NCBI GenBank assembly: GCA_021773435.1
Contig: JAJFKC010000044.1
Span: 1-43,608 of the forward strand
Direction of reading: 5' to 3'
DNA from: Porticoccaceae bacterium
Lineage (GTDB): Bacteria > Pseudomonadota > Gammaproteobacteria > Pseudomonadales > Porticoccaceae
Length of the DNA: 43,608 nucleotides
The position numbers and the translations under genes are program-made. Under the pieces are notes generated by a model that had not been told where the DNA came from, made no database searches, and saw only the letters and a program-made list of their open reading frames with translations. Positions 28,970 to 37,557 of the stretch are shown here, one piece after another (positions within the stretch are counted from its first letter, which is position 1; every line of letters begins with the position of its first letter).

Positions 28970-29716
28970 ATGTCAGAAGACAACTATAAAGAAGATAACC
29001 ATAAAAAAGACGACAATAAAAATGTCGATCCCGCCGAAATAGCTAAATTTGAGGCGCTGGCGACACGTTGGTGGGATGCCAACAGCGAGTTCAAGCCACT
29101 CCATGACTTCAACCCACTGAGAGCCAACTGGATAGACAAGCACTCCCCTGTTGCCGAGAAAACGCTGCTTGATGTCGGTTGCGGCGGCGGCATTTTAAGC
29201 GAAGCCATGGCCCACAGGGGGGCGCTGGTCACTGGCATCGACATGGGTGAAACGCCCCTTAAGATCGCCCGTCTGCATTGTCTTGAATCGGAGTTGAACA
29301 TCGATTACCAACAATGCACCGCCGAACAACTGGCTCAAAACTGCCCGCAAAGTTTTGATATTGTTGCCTGCCTGGAAATGCTCGAACACGTGCCCGACCC
29401 CTCGTCGATCATTGAGGCTTGTGCGCAGTTAGTAAAGCCCGGCGGGCATCTATATTTTTCGACCATCAACCGCAACCCAAAATCATTTTTGTTCGCCATC
29501 GTCGGCGGCGAATATATCCTCAATCTGCTGCCGAAAGGGACACACAGCTACAGCAATTTGATCCGGCCTTCAGAGCTAGCCGGCTGGTGTCGTGACGCTG
29601 GCCTTCAGGTCAATCATATGACCGGAATGGTCTATAACCCCCTTACAAAAATATACCGACTGCACGATAGCGACGTCAGTGTTAACTATATGATTCACGC
29701 GACTAAACCCGATTAA
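28970..29716 (+). CDS. ubiG: Ubiquinone biosynthesis O-methyltransferase
   Basis: SAM-dependent methyltransferase performing both O-methylations of ubiquinone synthesis. 248 residues. The family entry FEALATRWWDANSEFKPLHDFNPLR (starting near residue 25) is followed by the SAM site LLDVGCGGGILSEAMA and by EMLEHVPDP, then NRNPKSFLFAIVGGEYIL and the GTHSYSNLIRPSEL membrane-interaction region. The N-terminus carries an unusual charged extension built of three pentapeptides, EDNYK, EDNHK and KDDNK, encoded by a 15-bp repeat (28976-29020). mupP follows 33 nt later. Confidence 0.96.
   Translation: MSEDNYKEDNHKKDDNKNVDPAEIAKFEALATRWWDANSEFKPLHDFNPLRANWIDKHSPVAEKTLLDVGCGGGILSEAMAHRGALVTGIDMGETPLKIARLHCLESELNIDYQQCTAEQLAQNCPQSFDIVACLEMLEHVPDPSSIIEACAQLVKPGGHLYFSTINRNPKSFLFAIVGGEYILNLLPKGTHSYSNLIRPSELAGWCRDAGLQVNHMTGMVYNPLTKIYRLHDSDVSVNYMIHATKPD
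28976..29020 (+). repeat. 15-bp in-frame tandem repeat at the ubiG N-terminus
   Basis: Units gaagacaactataaa (28976), gaagataaccataaa (28991) and aaagacgacaataaa (29006) encode three charged pentapeptides ahead of the conserved UbiG domain. Confidence 0.75.
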
Positions 29717-29749
29717 AACGTAAGCAACCAAACCAAAACAAAGCAAAAA

Positions 29750-30409
29750 ATGCCACACCTAAATTACCAGGCTGTACTCTTCGATCTCGACGGCACCCTA
29801 CTCGACACCGCGCCGGATTTTGCCCTGTCACTAAATCGCTTACTCGAACAAAAAAATCGCCCACCGCTCGCAGAACAAGCCATCCGCACTATCGTCAGTA
29901 ATGGTTCAGCTGGCCTGATTGCCCACGCCTTTCAATGCTCAGAGGAAGATACTGAGTTCGAAACTATTCGCGCCGAATTTCTCGCCATATATCTCGACAA
30001 TTTATGCGAGCAAACCCAGCCTTTTCCCGGCATCGAATCACTGCTAACGCGGCTTGGTAAACAAGGCACGCCCTGGGGCATTGTGACCAACAAACCCAGC
30101 CTTTATACCGAGGCAATTCTGGATAAACTCAGGCTACAACCCTCGCCTGCGGCAGTGGTTTGTCCCGATCATGTAGACAAGACCAAACCCCATCCGGAGC
30201 CGGTATTATTAGGCTGTGAGCAACTCGGTGTCGCGCCTCAACACACCATTTACGTCGGCGACCATCGTCGCGATATCGAGTCAGGACGAGACGCAGGCAC
30301 TACCACCATTGCCGCCGCATACGGCTATATTGATGATGATCATCCCGACACCTGGGGTGCGAATTATCTGGTAAATCATGCTGACGAAATCACAGCTTTA
30401 TTATTTTGA
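29750..30409 (+). CDS. mupP: HAD-family phosphatase, N-acetylmuramate 6-phosphate phosphatase type
   Basis: A 219-residue HAD hydrolase. Motif I is FDLDGTLLDTAPD (nucleophile in DxD), motif II lies in GIVTNKPS, motif III Lys in DKTKPHPEP, motif IV is VGDHRRDIESGRDAG. The His in GDHRRDIESGR (where phosphoglycolate phosphatases usually have GDS or GDT) and the position after ubiG are features I associate with MupP of Pseudomonas, which dephosphorylates MurNAc 6-phosphate in the peptidoglycan recycling route that bypasses de novo UDP-MurNAc synthesis. Phosphoglycolate phosphatase (gph) is the alternative. Recycling partners AmgK/MurU are not in the window. Confidence 0.8.
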   Translation: MPHLNYQAVLFDLDGTLLDTAPDFALSLNRLLEQKNRPPLAEQAIRTIVSNGSAGLIAHAFQCSEEDTEFETIRAEFLAIYLDNLCEQTQPFPGIESLLTRLGKQGTPWGIVTNKPSLYTEAILDKLRLQPSPAAVVCPDHVDKTKPHPEPVLLGCEQLGVAPQHTIYVGDHRRDIESGRDAGTTTIAAAYGYIDDDHPDTWGANYLVNHADEITALLF

Positions 30410-30520
30410 TGCGTTGCGAGATGACCGATCCTGGCCTTTCATCTCAAACTCCTATTTCAACTGAAGTAACATCGATTCAGGTCACGCCAAGGGCAAGTAA
30501 CTAAAAGTACCAAATCGACT

Positions 30521-31312
30521 ATGACCCCTCCCCCGAACAAAACAACGTCAAGCTCCGAGAAAAGCCTCGAACCAAAATTCTACCAGGCACCCAACGGATT
30601 ACTCGAGGGCCGAACAATTCTTGTCACCGGTGCCGGTGATGGTATTGGTCGAGTCGCAGCCCACAGCTTCGCAGCCAGCGGTGCGACGGTTATTTTACTG
30701 GGCCGTACGGTCGCCAAACTCGAACAAGTCTATGACGAAATAACCCAGCAAGACGATACTGAACCAGTGATCTTGCCTCTGTGCCTGGAAAATGCGAGCG
30801 AGGAAGATTACCAAACTATGGCTGATGCCATTGACGAGCAATTCGGCAAGCTAGATGGTTTGCTGCACAATGCTGGCTTGCTCGGACAACGAACGACGAT
30901 TGGCAACTATCAACAAAGCACCTGGGAACAGGTGATACAGGTAAATGTTAACGCCGCTTTTTTACTCACTAAAACCGTGATGCCGCTATTAAAAACTTCG
31001 CCGGACGCATCAATTATATTTACCTCATCCGGCGTTGGCCGGAAGGGCAAGGCCTTTTGGGGTGCCTATGCGGTATCCAAGTTCGCTACCGAAGGCATGG
31101 CTCAGGTGCTCAGTCATGAGCTTGAAGAAACCAGCAATATCCGCGTCAACTGTATAAACCCCGGTGCCACGCGCACTAAAATGCGCGCCCTCGCCTATCC
31201 GGCGGAAGACCCCAATAGCTTAAAAACCCCCAAACAAATTATGCCCGCTTATCTTTATTTGATGGGAGCGGATAGTACCGGCGTAACCGGTCAGTCTGTT
31301 GATGCGCAATGA
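30521..31312 (+). CDS. yciK: YciK-type short-chain dehydrogenase/reductase
   Basis: A 263-residue NAD(P)-dependent oxidoreductase of the SDR family. The cofactor site VTGAGDGIGR is near residue 36, the NAG-type motif in LHNAGLLG, the catalytic Ser in IIFTSSGVGRKG, and YAVSKFATEG supplies the Tyr-x3-Lys. The N-terminal 20 residues are a Ser/Thr/Lys-rich tail; a later start is possible. YciK is conserved next to the mupP/ubiG genes, but its substrate is unknown. The intergenic space to the convergent rluB holds a weak hairpin. Confidence 0.9.
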   Translation: MTPPPNKTTSSSEKSLEPKFYQAPNGLLEGRTILVTGAGDGIGRVAAHSFAASGATVILLGRTVAKLEQVYDEITQQDDTEPVILPLCLENASEEDYQTMADAIDEQFGKLDGLLHNAGLLGQRTTIGNYQQSTWEQVIQVNVNAAFLLTKTVMPLLKTSPDASIIFTSSGVGRKGKAFWGAYAVSKFATEGMAQVLSHELEETSNIRVNCINPGATRTKMRALAYPAEDPNSLKTPKQIMPAYLYLMGADSTGVTGQSVDAQ

Positions 31313-31335
31313 TTTTTTTGGCCAGCTCGTGATGC

Positions 31336-31360
31336 GCTGAAACCGCACGTCGATTTCAGC
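31336..31360 (+). terminator. Weak hairpin between convergent yciK and rluB
   Basis: GCTGAAA/TTTCAGC stem of 7 bp with an 11-base loop, followed by TTTGAAATT on the plus strand. It is in the right place for a shared terminator, but the U-tract is poor. Confidence 0.25.
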
Positions 31361-31431
31361 TTTGAAATTAGTACAGTTAAGAATAAATGCCAACGAGTAC
31401 TCGTCGTGATCTGAACTACTAGCATCGTGGC

Positions 31432-32250
31432 TTAACGAGCTGCACCGCGGGCTTTTAGTCGATGCAGCTGACGATCCCGTTCCTGACGTTCCCCAGGGGT
31501 GAGTGCCGATTGCCTGAGCTTTAAATCGACCGATTTACCCAGGCGGGTTATTTCAGTCGGCGTCAAATCCAGGTATTGTCCAGTGCGCACATAGGATGGC
31601 AGGGCTACCGTGCCAAATTTACTACGCTTGAGTCGGCTTACCTCCACACCCTGAGACTCCCATAAGCGTCGCACTTCTCGCTGACGGCCTTCGGTCAAGA
31701 TCACCGTAAACCATTGATGAGTGCCCGAGACCGCACCGACGCCTATCCGGGCAAATCGAGCCAGGCCATCATCAAGCAAAACGCCTTCCTGTAAGCGCTT
31801 TAACATAGCGTCATCAACAACACCGCGCACCCGTACCACATATTCCCGCTCAACCTGATGGGAGGGATGCATCATCCGATTGGCTAACTCACCGTGATTA
31901 CTGAATAGTAGCAAGCCACTGGTGTTTATATCCAGACGACCGATGGCCACCCAGCGGCCATTTTTAATAGGTGGCAGCGATTCAAATACGGTACGACGAC
32001 GGCCGGGATCACTGCGCGTACAAATTTCACCGATGGGTTTGTTGTAGATAAGTACCCGCAACCGTTCATTGCGGCGGCCTAATTTTACGGGTCTGCCATC
32101 GACAGTAATTTTGTCATCCGGATCAGTGCGGTCACCCACCGTTGCCATGGTGCCATTAATCGATACGCGACCATCGGCAACCCATTTTTCAATCTCGCGA
32201 CGAGAACCTAGTCCCGCCTGCGCCAGTACTTTATGGACTTTTTCACTCAC
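31432..32250 (-). CDS. rluB: 23S rRNA pseudouridine(2605) synthase
   Basis: Makes pseudouridine 2605 in 23S rRNA. 272 residues. An S4 RNA-binding domain (about 1-60, KVHKVLAQAGLGSRREIEKWV) is followed by the catalytic domain with the key Asp in IGRLDINTSGLLLFSNHGEL and the downstream EREYVVRVRG and LTEGRQREVRRLWES. The RluB/RluE group is indicated by length and the basic C-terminal tail. Its start overlaps the scpB stop by 8 nt, giving the scpA-scpB-rluB run common in Proteobacteria that use ScpAB. Confidence 0.93.
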   Translation of the reverse strand: MSEKVHKVLAQAGLGSRREIEKWVADGRVSINGTMATVGDRTDPDDKITVDGRPVKLGRRNERLRVLIYNKPIGEICTRSDPGRRRTVFESLPPIKNGRWVAIGRLDINTSGLLLFSNHGELANRMMHPSHQVEREYVVRVRGVVDDAMLKRLQEGVLLDDGLARFARIGVGAVSGTHQWFTVILTEGRQREVRRLWESQGVEVSRLKRSKFGTVALPSYVRTGQYLDLTPTEITRLGKSVDLKLRQSALTPGERQERDRQLHRLKARGAAR

Positions 32251-32977
32251 TGCGCTGGCGCCCTGGGTGCTCAGACTCTACGTCGCCGTTAGTGACTATC
32301 GCAGCACTCACCTCTGAGCTGATGTCGCTTGTCATCTCAACTTCGATCGAGTTATCACGCTCGCTCTCGATGCCACTGTCGACACCACCTTCCACACTCA
32401 GCTCCTCAGGCAGAGCTGATTTGGTGAAACCCAACTCTTCACTAAATGCCTCAATATCACGAATTTCGCTGAGTGGTGGTAACTCACTGAGACTGAGTAG
32501 ATTGAAATCATCCAGAAACTTCTTTGTTGTTGCGAAAAGTGCTGGCCGACCAGGTACATCCCGATGCCCCACTGAACGCACCCACTCTCGCTCCTGAAGC
32601 GTGCGGATAATCTCAGAGCTGACCCCGACGCCACGCACCTGTTCCACGTCACCACGGGTAATTGGCTGACGGTAAGCAATCAAGGCCAGGGTCTCTAACA
32701 AAGCACGAGAATATTTCTTCGGTTTTTCATCCCAGAGTCGATCTATCCAGGGTGCAAATTCCTGACGCACCTGAAATCGGTAACCGCTGCCAGTGCGTTT
32801 TAATTCATAGCCTCTGCCTTTGCAGTCAGCCTCGATATCTTCCAGCGTTGCTCTGATATCTTCTCGCTCGGGGCACTCACCTTCAGAAAATAAATTCTCA
32901 ACTGCAGCAATATCCAAGGACCGCCCGGCGGTCAATAAAGCGGCCTCTAAAATATTTCTGAGCTGATCACTCTGCAT
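32243..32977 (-). CDS. scpB: Segregation and condensation protein B
   Basis: Regulatory subunit of the SMC-ScpAB condensin. 244 residues. Two winged-helix domains cover about residues 1-170, with LRNILEAALLTAGRSLDI, SRALLETLALIAYRQPITRGDVEQVRG-type core (kept here in two parts: ALLETLALIAYRQP and ITRGDVEQVRGV) and WVRSVGHRDVPGRPALFATT. The last 60 residues are a variable acidic tail. It follows scpA by 59 nt and overlaps rluB. The presence of ScpAB implies an SMC-type rather than MukBEF-type condensin, as in Pseudomonas. Confidence 0.94.
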   Translation of the reverse strand: MQSDQLRNILEAALLTAGRSLDIAAVENLFSEGECPEREDIRATLEDIEADCKGRGYELKRTGSGYRFQVRQEFAPWIDRLWDEKPKKYSRALLETLALIAYRQPITRGDVEQVRGVGVSSEIIRTLQEREWVRSVGHRDVPGRPALFATTKKFLDDFNLLSLSELPPLSEIRDIEAFSEELGFTKSALPEELSVEGGVDSGIESERDNSIEVEMTSDISSEVSAAIVTNGDVESEHPGRQRSE

Positions 32978-33000
32978 TATTTTTTCTCGTCTTTACTTTG

Positions 33001-33048
33001 TGTCTGAGTTAGATTTTGTCTGAGCTGATTTTCGACTTAACTGGTTTT
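33001..33048. repeat. 16-bp tandem repeat, three units, at the scpA-scpB junction
   Basis: Units tgtctgagttagattt (33001), tgtctgagctgatttt (33017) and the diverged cgacttaactggtttt (33033). The third unit overlaps the scpA stop codon, so the expansion runs outward from the gene end into the spacer. Confidence 0.65.
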
Positions 33049-33981
33049 CGCCTTAACATGAATAGGTCCCAGAGGTTCACTCTGAACAATCTCGATCAGC
33101 GCTTCTTTCATCAATTCAAGCAGAGCCAAAAATGTCACGACGACGCCATTGCGGCCCTCGCTCACACTGAACAAATCCAGAAAGGGCACAAATCGTCGCC
33201 CTCGCAAATGGGTGAGCACCTGGCTCATTCGTTCACGAGTCGATAACACTTCATAGGAAATATGATGGCTCTCCAGTAGTTCAGCACGCTGCAAGGTGGT
33301 CGCCAGCGCGAACAATAACTCCTGTATGGTCACCGTTGGCTGGGGTCTCTCCAAGCCACGTTCTGGTGCTTTGATTACTGCGACAAAGGTATCGCGTCCG
33401 GTACGGGGCAGACTGTCGATATCTTCAGCCGCCGACTTAAAGCGCTCATATTCCTGAAGACGCCTGATTAGCTCCGCCCGTGGATCGCCTTCATCATCGG
33501 CGTGTTCTTCCTGCCGGGGCAACAACATGCGGGATTTTATTTCCGCCAACATGGCGGCCATCAACAAATATTCAGCGGCCAGTTCCCAGCGCATAGCTTT
33601 CATCATTTCGATATAAGTCATGTATTGATGAGTTATTTCGGCAACATTGATTTCGAGAATATCGAGGTTTTGTCGTTTGATAAGATAAAGCAGCAAATCT
33701 AGCGGTCCCTCAAAAGCTTCGAGAATAACTTCGAGCGCTTGCGGTGGAATATACAAATCCTTCGGCAACTCGGTCAGTTGCTGACCATTGACAATGGCGA
33801 AAGACATCTCGTCTTGTAGGGGGTTGTCCCCAGACGCCTGCAACTCTTGGCTACCTTCTTTAGCTGCATCTAAGCGGCCAGACTGATCTGTTAAGGGCTC
33901 TACCGAAGGTTCTAGATTCACCATGGCTGGTTCTGTATTCCGCTTAACGAGGCGCTGACTATAGGTCGCTGGAGAGGACAC
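33037..33981 (-). CDS. scpA: Segregation and condensation protein A
   Basis: Kleisin subunit of the SMC-ScpAB complex. 314 residues. The conserved core starts near residue 85 with LEAFEGPLDLLLYLIKRQNLDI and includes VAEITHQYMTYIEMM and AAEYLLMAAMLAEIKSRMLLP; the C-terminal winged helix contains FLALLELMKE. The first about 75 residues are not conserved. The longest frame begins with GTG at 33981, while internal ATGs at MVNLEP and MSFAIV are also possible; none has a clear ribosome site, so the start is uncertain. It is 76 nt downstream of yciO. Confidence 0.92.
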   Translation of the reverse strand: MSSPATYSQRLVKRNTEPAMVNLEPSVEPLTDQSGRLDAAKEGSQELQASGDNPLQDEMSFAIVNGQQLTELPKDLYIPPQALEVILEAFEGPLDLLLYLIKRQNLDILEINVAEITHQYMTYIEMMKAMRWELAAEYLLMAAMLAEIKSRMLLPRQEEHADDEGDPRAELIRRLQEYERFKSAAEDIDSLPRTGRDTFVAVIKAPERGLERPQPTVTIQELLFALATTLQRAELLESHHISYEVLSTRERMSQVLTHLRGRRFVPFLDLFSVSEGRNGVVVTFLALLELMKEALIEIVQSEPLGPIHVKAKTS

Positions 33982-34057
33982 TGGAGTCCAGGCAACATTA
34001 TACGGTATTGCCAGTGGTTTTTATCATCGCGGTAGTGGCGAATTACTATGGCCGATA

Positions 34058-34681
34058 TCAAGCTTCAAACGCTGCGACATCACCCATGCCATGGCGGGTT
34101 ACAAGTGGCTCATCACCGGTCAAGTCCACTACACTGGTTGGCTCGAGTCCGGTAAAACCACCATCGACAATCAGGTCAACATGCTTATCGAGCAGGTCGC
34201 GAATATCCTGAGGGTCAGTTAGCGGATATTCATCACCGGGCATAATCAGGGTTACACTCATCATTGGTTCATCCAGCGCCGCGAGCAGCGCCTGGGCGAT
34301 AGCGTTATTAGGCACCCTCAAACCGACAGTCTTACGTTTCGGGTGCATCAACCGACGAGGCACTTCGGATGTGGCCTGTAAAATAAACGTATATGGCCCC
34401 GGCGTATGCGCTTTTAAGCGACGAAACACCTGATTATCAACCCGTGCATAGAGGGCGAGTTCGGACAAATCTCGGCACACCAACGTAAAATTATGATTTT
34501 TATCGAGCTGCCTAATGCGTCGGATGCTATCTAACGCTGCTTTATCACCCAAACGACACCCAATAGCATAGGCTGAGTCTGTCGGGTAAACCACCACACC
34601 ACCGGCCCGGATGATTTCAGTTGCCTGATTGATCAATCGCGCCTGGGGGTTATCTGGATGGATACAAAGGGTCTGTGCCAC
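34058..34681 (-). CDS. yciO: YciO-type Sua5/YrdC family protein
   Basis: A 207-residue RNA-binding YrdC-fold protein closely resembling E. coli YciO: IHPDNPQARLINQA at the start, GGVVVYPTDSAYAIGC, IRQLDKNHNFTLVCRDLSELA, TPGPYTFILQAT, RKTVGLRVPNNAIAQALL and the C-terminal SVVDLTGDEPLVTRHGMGD. The family includes TsaC, which makes threonylcarbamoyl-AMP for the t6A tRNA modification; YciO itself shows weak or no such activity in E. coli, so a distinct role is likely. It heads the minus-strand yciO-scpA-scpB-rluB run. Confidence 0.92.
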   Translation of the reverse strand: MAQTLCIHPDNPQARLINQATEIIRAGGVVVYPTDSAYAIGCRLGDKAALDSIRRIRQLDKNHNFTLVCRDLSELALYARVDNQVFRRLKAHTPGPYTFILQATSEVPRRLMHPKRKTVGLRVPNNAIAQALLAALDEPMMSVTLIMPGDEYPLTDPQDIRDLLDKHVDLIVDGGFTGLEPTSVVDLTGDEPLVTRHGMGDVAAFEA

Positions 34682-34879
34682 GGAAACTCGGTACTCTTCA
34701 ACTCTATTTGTGCGCTAATATTCATTAATCAATGGGTTACGAACTATAAAGCCTTACACACGGAAACACGATACCGCATGATCAAAACTCATCCTAAAAC
34801 CTGAATCCGTGCCAAAACACCGCGGAAGCGGTAAAATCCCCGTCCTAGACAACCCACGCAGAGATACCCAAAGAGATAA

Positions 34880-35659
34880 ATGACCCCGGACACGCCCCGC
34901 CAGGAACCACCACAACGTGAAAATATGCTGATTAATTTAGCGCTCAACGTTGTGGTGCCCACGTTGATTCTTATCAAGCTAAGTGGCGAAGAGCACCTTG
35001 GCACCACCTGGGCTATTGTCATCGCGTTGATGTTCCCCATTGGCTATGGTCTGAACGACTTCCGCCGCCGCGGCAAAATCAACTTTTTCTCGGGCCTCGG
35101 TGTATTCAGCATCTTCCTCACCGGTGGCATCAGCTTACTGGGCCTCGATCCAAAATACCTGGCGATAAAAGAAGCCGCGATCCCCGCAATTTTTGGGCTA
35201 GCCACCCTGCTCTCATTGAAAACCCGCTATCCCCTGGTGCGCACCCTGATATTCAACGGCGCCATTATCGAAATAGAAAAAGTAGAAAAAGCCCTGGTCG
35301 AGAACAATAGCGTTGCCGACTTTGACAAACGCCTGGTCACTGCGTCCTGGATTATCGCCGGATCCTTTTTGCTGTCTTCTATTCTCAATTATTTACTGGC
35401 CACATTTATTGTTACCAGCCAGCCCGGTGGTGTCGAATACAATGCTCAACTGGGCAAAATGACTGCACTGAGTTTTCCGGTGATCGCATTGCCTGCGACG
35501 GTGGTAATGATATTTGCTTTGGTTTATCTATTTCGCGGCATCACCAAATTAACCGGCATGCCCTTTGAAACCATTATGAAAGTCCAGGGTGAAGAAAAAG
35601 CTTCTGTAGAAACTGTTACGGACCAGGCCCTGGAAACTAACGTGGATAAAGAGCGTTAA
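34880..35659 (+). CDS. Integral membrane protein, VC0807-like
   Basis: A 259-residue inner-membrane protein with about five or six hydrophobic segments (about 18-35, 44-56, 68-88, 99-113, 155-177, 201-222) and an acidic C-terminal tail. It resembles the VC0807 family of unknown function, distantly like YciB/IspZ septation proteins. Conserved-looking features are GYGLNDFRRRGKINFFS and a KTRYPLVRTLIFNG segment. It is divergent from yciO and followed 59 nt later by yciI. Function cannot be stated. Confidence 0.65.
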   Translation: MTPDTPRQEPPQRENMLINLALNVVVPTLILIKLSGEEHLGTTWAIVIALMFPIGYGLNDFRRRGKINFFSGLGVFSIFLTGGISLLGLDPKYLAIKEAAIPAIFGLATLLSLKTRYPLVRTLIFNGAIIEIEKVEKALVENNSVADFDKRLVTASWIIAGSFLLSSILNYLLATFIVTSQPGGVEYNAQLGKMTALSFPVIALPATVVMIFALVYLFRGITKLTGMPFETIMKVQGEEKASVETVTDQALETNVDKER

Positions 35660-35718
35660 TTCAGCGCTCATATAAACAAATCGACCAGGCACGTATTTTA
35701 AAAAGGGAGTACTTCTGA

Positions 35719-36018
35719 ATGTGGTTTAGTATCGTTAGTGAAGATGTAGCCAAGAGCCTGGCGCGACGCAAGCAAGCTCGCCCTGCTCATTTAGCTCGGC
35801 TTGAAACGCTACAACAACTCGGCCGATTACTAGTTGCCGGGCCGAACCCAGGTATTGCCGCGGATGACCCCGGCGACGCAGGATTTACCGGTAGTGTCAT
35901 CATCGCCGAGTTTGATAGCCTTACTGAAGCCCGGATCTGGGCAGATAACGACCCCTATCTGGTTGCTGGTGTTTACGCCTCAGTGACTGTTAAACCCTTT
36001 AAAAAAGTATTGCCTTGA
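35719..36018 (+). CDS. yciI: YciI family protein
   Basis: A 99-residue single-domain ferredoxin-like protein. It has the YciI hallmarks: a central LLVAGPNP stretch with the conserved His/Asp environment (RPAHLARLETLQQLGRLL, then GFTGSVIIAEFDSLTEARIWADNDPYLVAGVY) and a VKPFKKVLP end matching E. coli YciI. A good GGGAG ribosome site precedes the ATG. The function is unknown; homologues are suspected dioxygenase- or muconolactone isomerase-like enzymes. The next gene starts 61 nt downstream. Confidence 0.9.
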   Translation: MWFSIVSEDVAKSLARRKQARPAHLARLETLQQLGRLLVAGPNPGIAADDPGDAGFTGSVIIAEFDSLTEARIWADNDPYLVAGVYASVTVKPFKKVLP

Positions 36019-36079
36019 GGCGATTAGGCGTAACCAAACGCTATCGACATAGCCATTATTAAAATCCGGATCAAACTAA

Positions 36080-36742
36080 ATGTATCGAATTGCCTGCCTT
36101 CTTATTTTGCTCATTTGCACCAGCCCGACACTCGCCGCCACCCGTTATATCAGTGACGAACTCCGAGTACCCCTACGTAAAAGTCCATGCCCCCGTTGCG
36201 GCATCCTCCATCGAGGTCTCAAGGCGGGCTTAAAGCTTAACGTAATAGAGACTGAAAATGGCTGGAGTCATGTTAAAACCCCCAGCGGGCTCGACGGCTG
36301 GCTAGAGACCCAATATTTGACCAGCCAGCCCATCGCACGAAATCAAGTAGCCAATTTTCGTAAGCAAAATGAAACTATGAAAAGTCAGCATGCGGAAATG
36401 ACTAACAGGCTCGCTAAAGCCCAGCAAGATGTTAAAACTCTCACCACTCAGCTCGGCGCATTGCAGGGCGAAAATCAGGACACCACGTCTAAATTAAAAG
36501 AAATCCAGGAAGTTTCCTCCAATGCTTTAAGACTGCATACACAAAACCAGGACCTCCTCAAACGGAACAAAATATTGCAGACCGAGATTGATGTGCTCAA
36601 AGCGACCTCCGAACAGTTGGCCAGCAGTAATACCCAGAAGTGGTTTTTTTACGGCGCGCTATCGGTATTTATGGGTGCGCTGCTAAGTATTGTCCTGCCT
36701 CACTTCAAGCGTAAGCGACGTGGATTTTCTGAGTGGACCTGA
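36080..36742 (+). CDS. SH3-domain membrane protein (TIGR04211/YgiM type)
   Basis: A 220-residue periplasmic protein anchored at its C-terminus. Signal peptide about 1-19 (cut after LAA), bacterial SH3 domain about 21-90 (TRYISDELRVPLRKSPCPRCG to SGLDGWLETQYLT), a long coiled coil (about 95-188), a membrane helix (about 191-211) and a basic cytoplasmic end KRKRR. A CPRC pair lies in the SH3 domain; whether it is a disulfide is not known. YgiM-like proteins are linked to envelope functions, but no precise activity is established. It is 19 nt upstream of pdxJ. Confidence 0.85.
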   Translation: MYRIACLLILLICTSPTLAATRYISDELRVPLRKSPCPRCGILHRGLKAGLKLNVIETENGWSHVKTPSGLDGWLETQYLTSQPIARNQVANFRKQNETMKSQHAEMTNRLAKAQQDVKTLTTQLGALQGENQDTTSKLKEIQEVSSNALRLHTQNQDLLKRNKILQTEIDVLKATSEQLASSNTQKWFFYGALSVFMGALLSIVLPHFKRKRRGFSEWT

Positions 36743-36761
36743 CTACCCGTTACAAAAATAA

Positions 36762-37526
36762 ATGATCGCCCTCAGCGTTAATGTCAACAAAATAGCGCTA
36801 ATTCGTAATTCACGGGCGGGCAATCATCCCGACGTCGCCACCTATGCGCAAACCTGCATAGATGCTGGTGCCGACGGCATTACCGTGCACCCGCGTCCCG
36901 ACCAGCGCCATATCCGTCCTGGTGATGTTATCGAACTCGCCGAGCTTTGTCGGCGTCATAGCGATATTGAATTTAATATTGAAGGTAATCCCTTCGCTGC
37001 GGCCCAGGGCGATTACCCGGGACTCATTGCGCTTGTTGAACAAACCCAACCACAGCAATGCACTTTGGTGCCCGATAGCAGTAAACAGCTAACCTCAGAT
37101 CACGGATTCGACCTGACTAAAAGCGCCGATGCCCTGGCACCCATTATCAGCCAGCTTAAAGCGATCGGCGTAAGAATTAGTCTATTTATGGATGCCGATA
37201 TTGTCCAGATTGACCTGGCCATGGAATTGGGTGTCGATCGTATTGAGCTATACACCGGCCCCTATGCCGGGGCCTGGCACGATCTTCAACAACGCGACAG
37301 CATCTATCAGCAATATTATTCGGCAGCTCAACACGCTACTGAAACAGGTCTTGGGGTCAATGCCGGTCACGACCTTAACCTGGAAAATTTAGGCCAGTTT
37401 TCGGGCACGCCCGGCTTACTCGAAGTGTCTATCGGTCATGCCTTAATTGTCGATGCCATTGATATGGGTCTGACTCAGGCGGTGCGCGCCTACAAAAACC
37501 AACTAGAAAGCCCTACTCACTCTTGA
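36762..37526 (+). CDS. pdxJ: Pyridoxine 5'-phosphate synthase, Bacteroidetes-like subtype
   Basis: Condenses 1-deoxyxylulose 5-phosphate with 3-amino-1-hydroxyacetone phosphate to make pyridoxine phosphate. The 254-residue TIM barrel shows VNVNKIALIRNSR at the N-terminus, GADGITVHPRPDQRHIRP (33-50), EFNIEGNPF, TLVPDSSKQLTSDHGFD, ELYTGPYAGAWHD, GVNAGHDLNLENLGQF and EVSIGHALIVDA. From memory, these details (HPRPD-RHIR, NIEG, LVPD, NAGHDL-L-NL) are closer to Bacteroidetes PdxJ than to the E. coli type. It is not next to recO/acpS as in most Gammaproteobacteria, so it could be a transferred or second copy. Confidence 0.9.
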   Translation: MIALSVNVNKIALIRNSRAGNHPDVATYAQTCIDAGADGITVHPRPDQRHIRPGDVIELAELCRRHSDIEFNIEGNPFAAAQGDYPGLIALVEQTQPQQCTLVPDSSKQLTSDHGFDLTKSADALAPIISQLKAIGVRISLFMDADIVQIDLAMELGVDRIELYTGPYAGAWHDLQQRDSIYQQYYSAAQHATETGLGVNAGHDLNLENLGQFSGTPGLLEVSIGHALIVDAIDMGLTQAVRAYKNQLESPTHS

Positions 37527-37557
37527 CCAATGTCCGGTCTTCTCTAAGTTCATTGCA

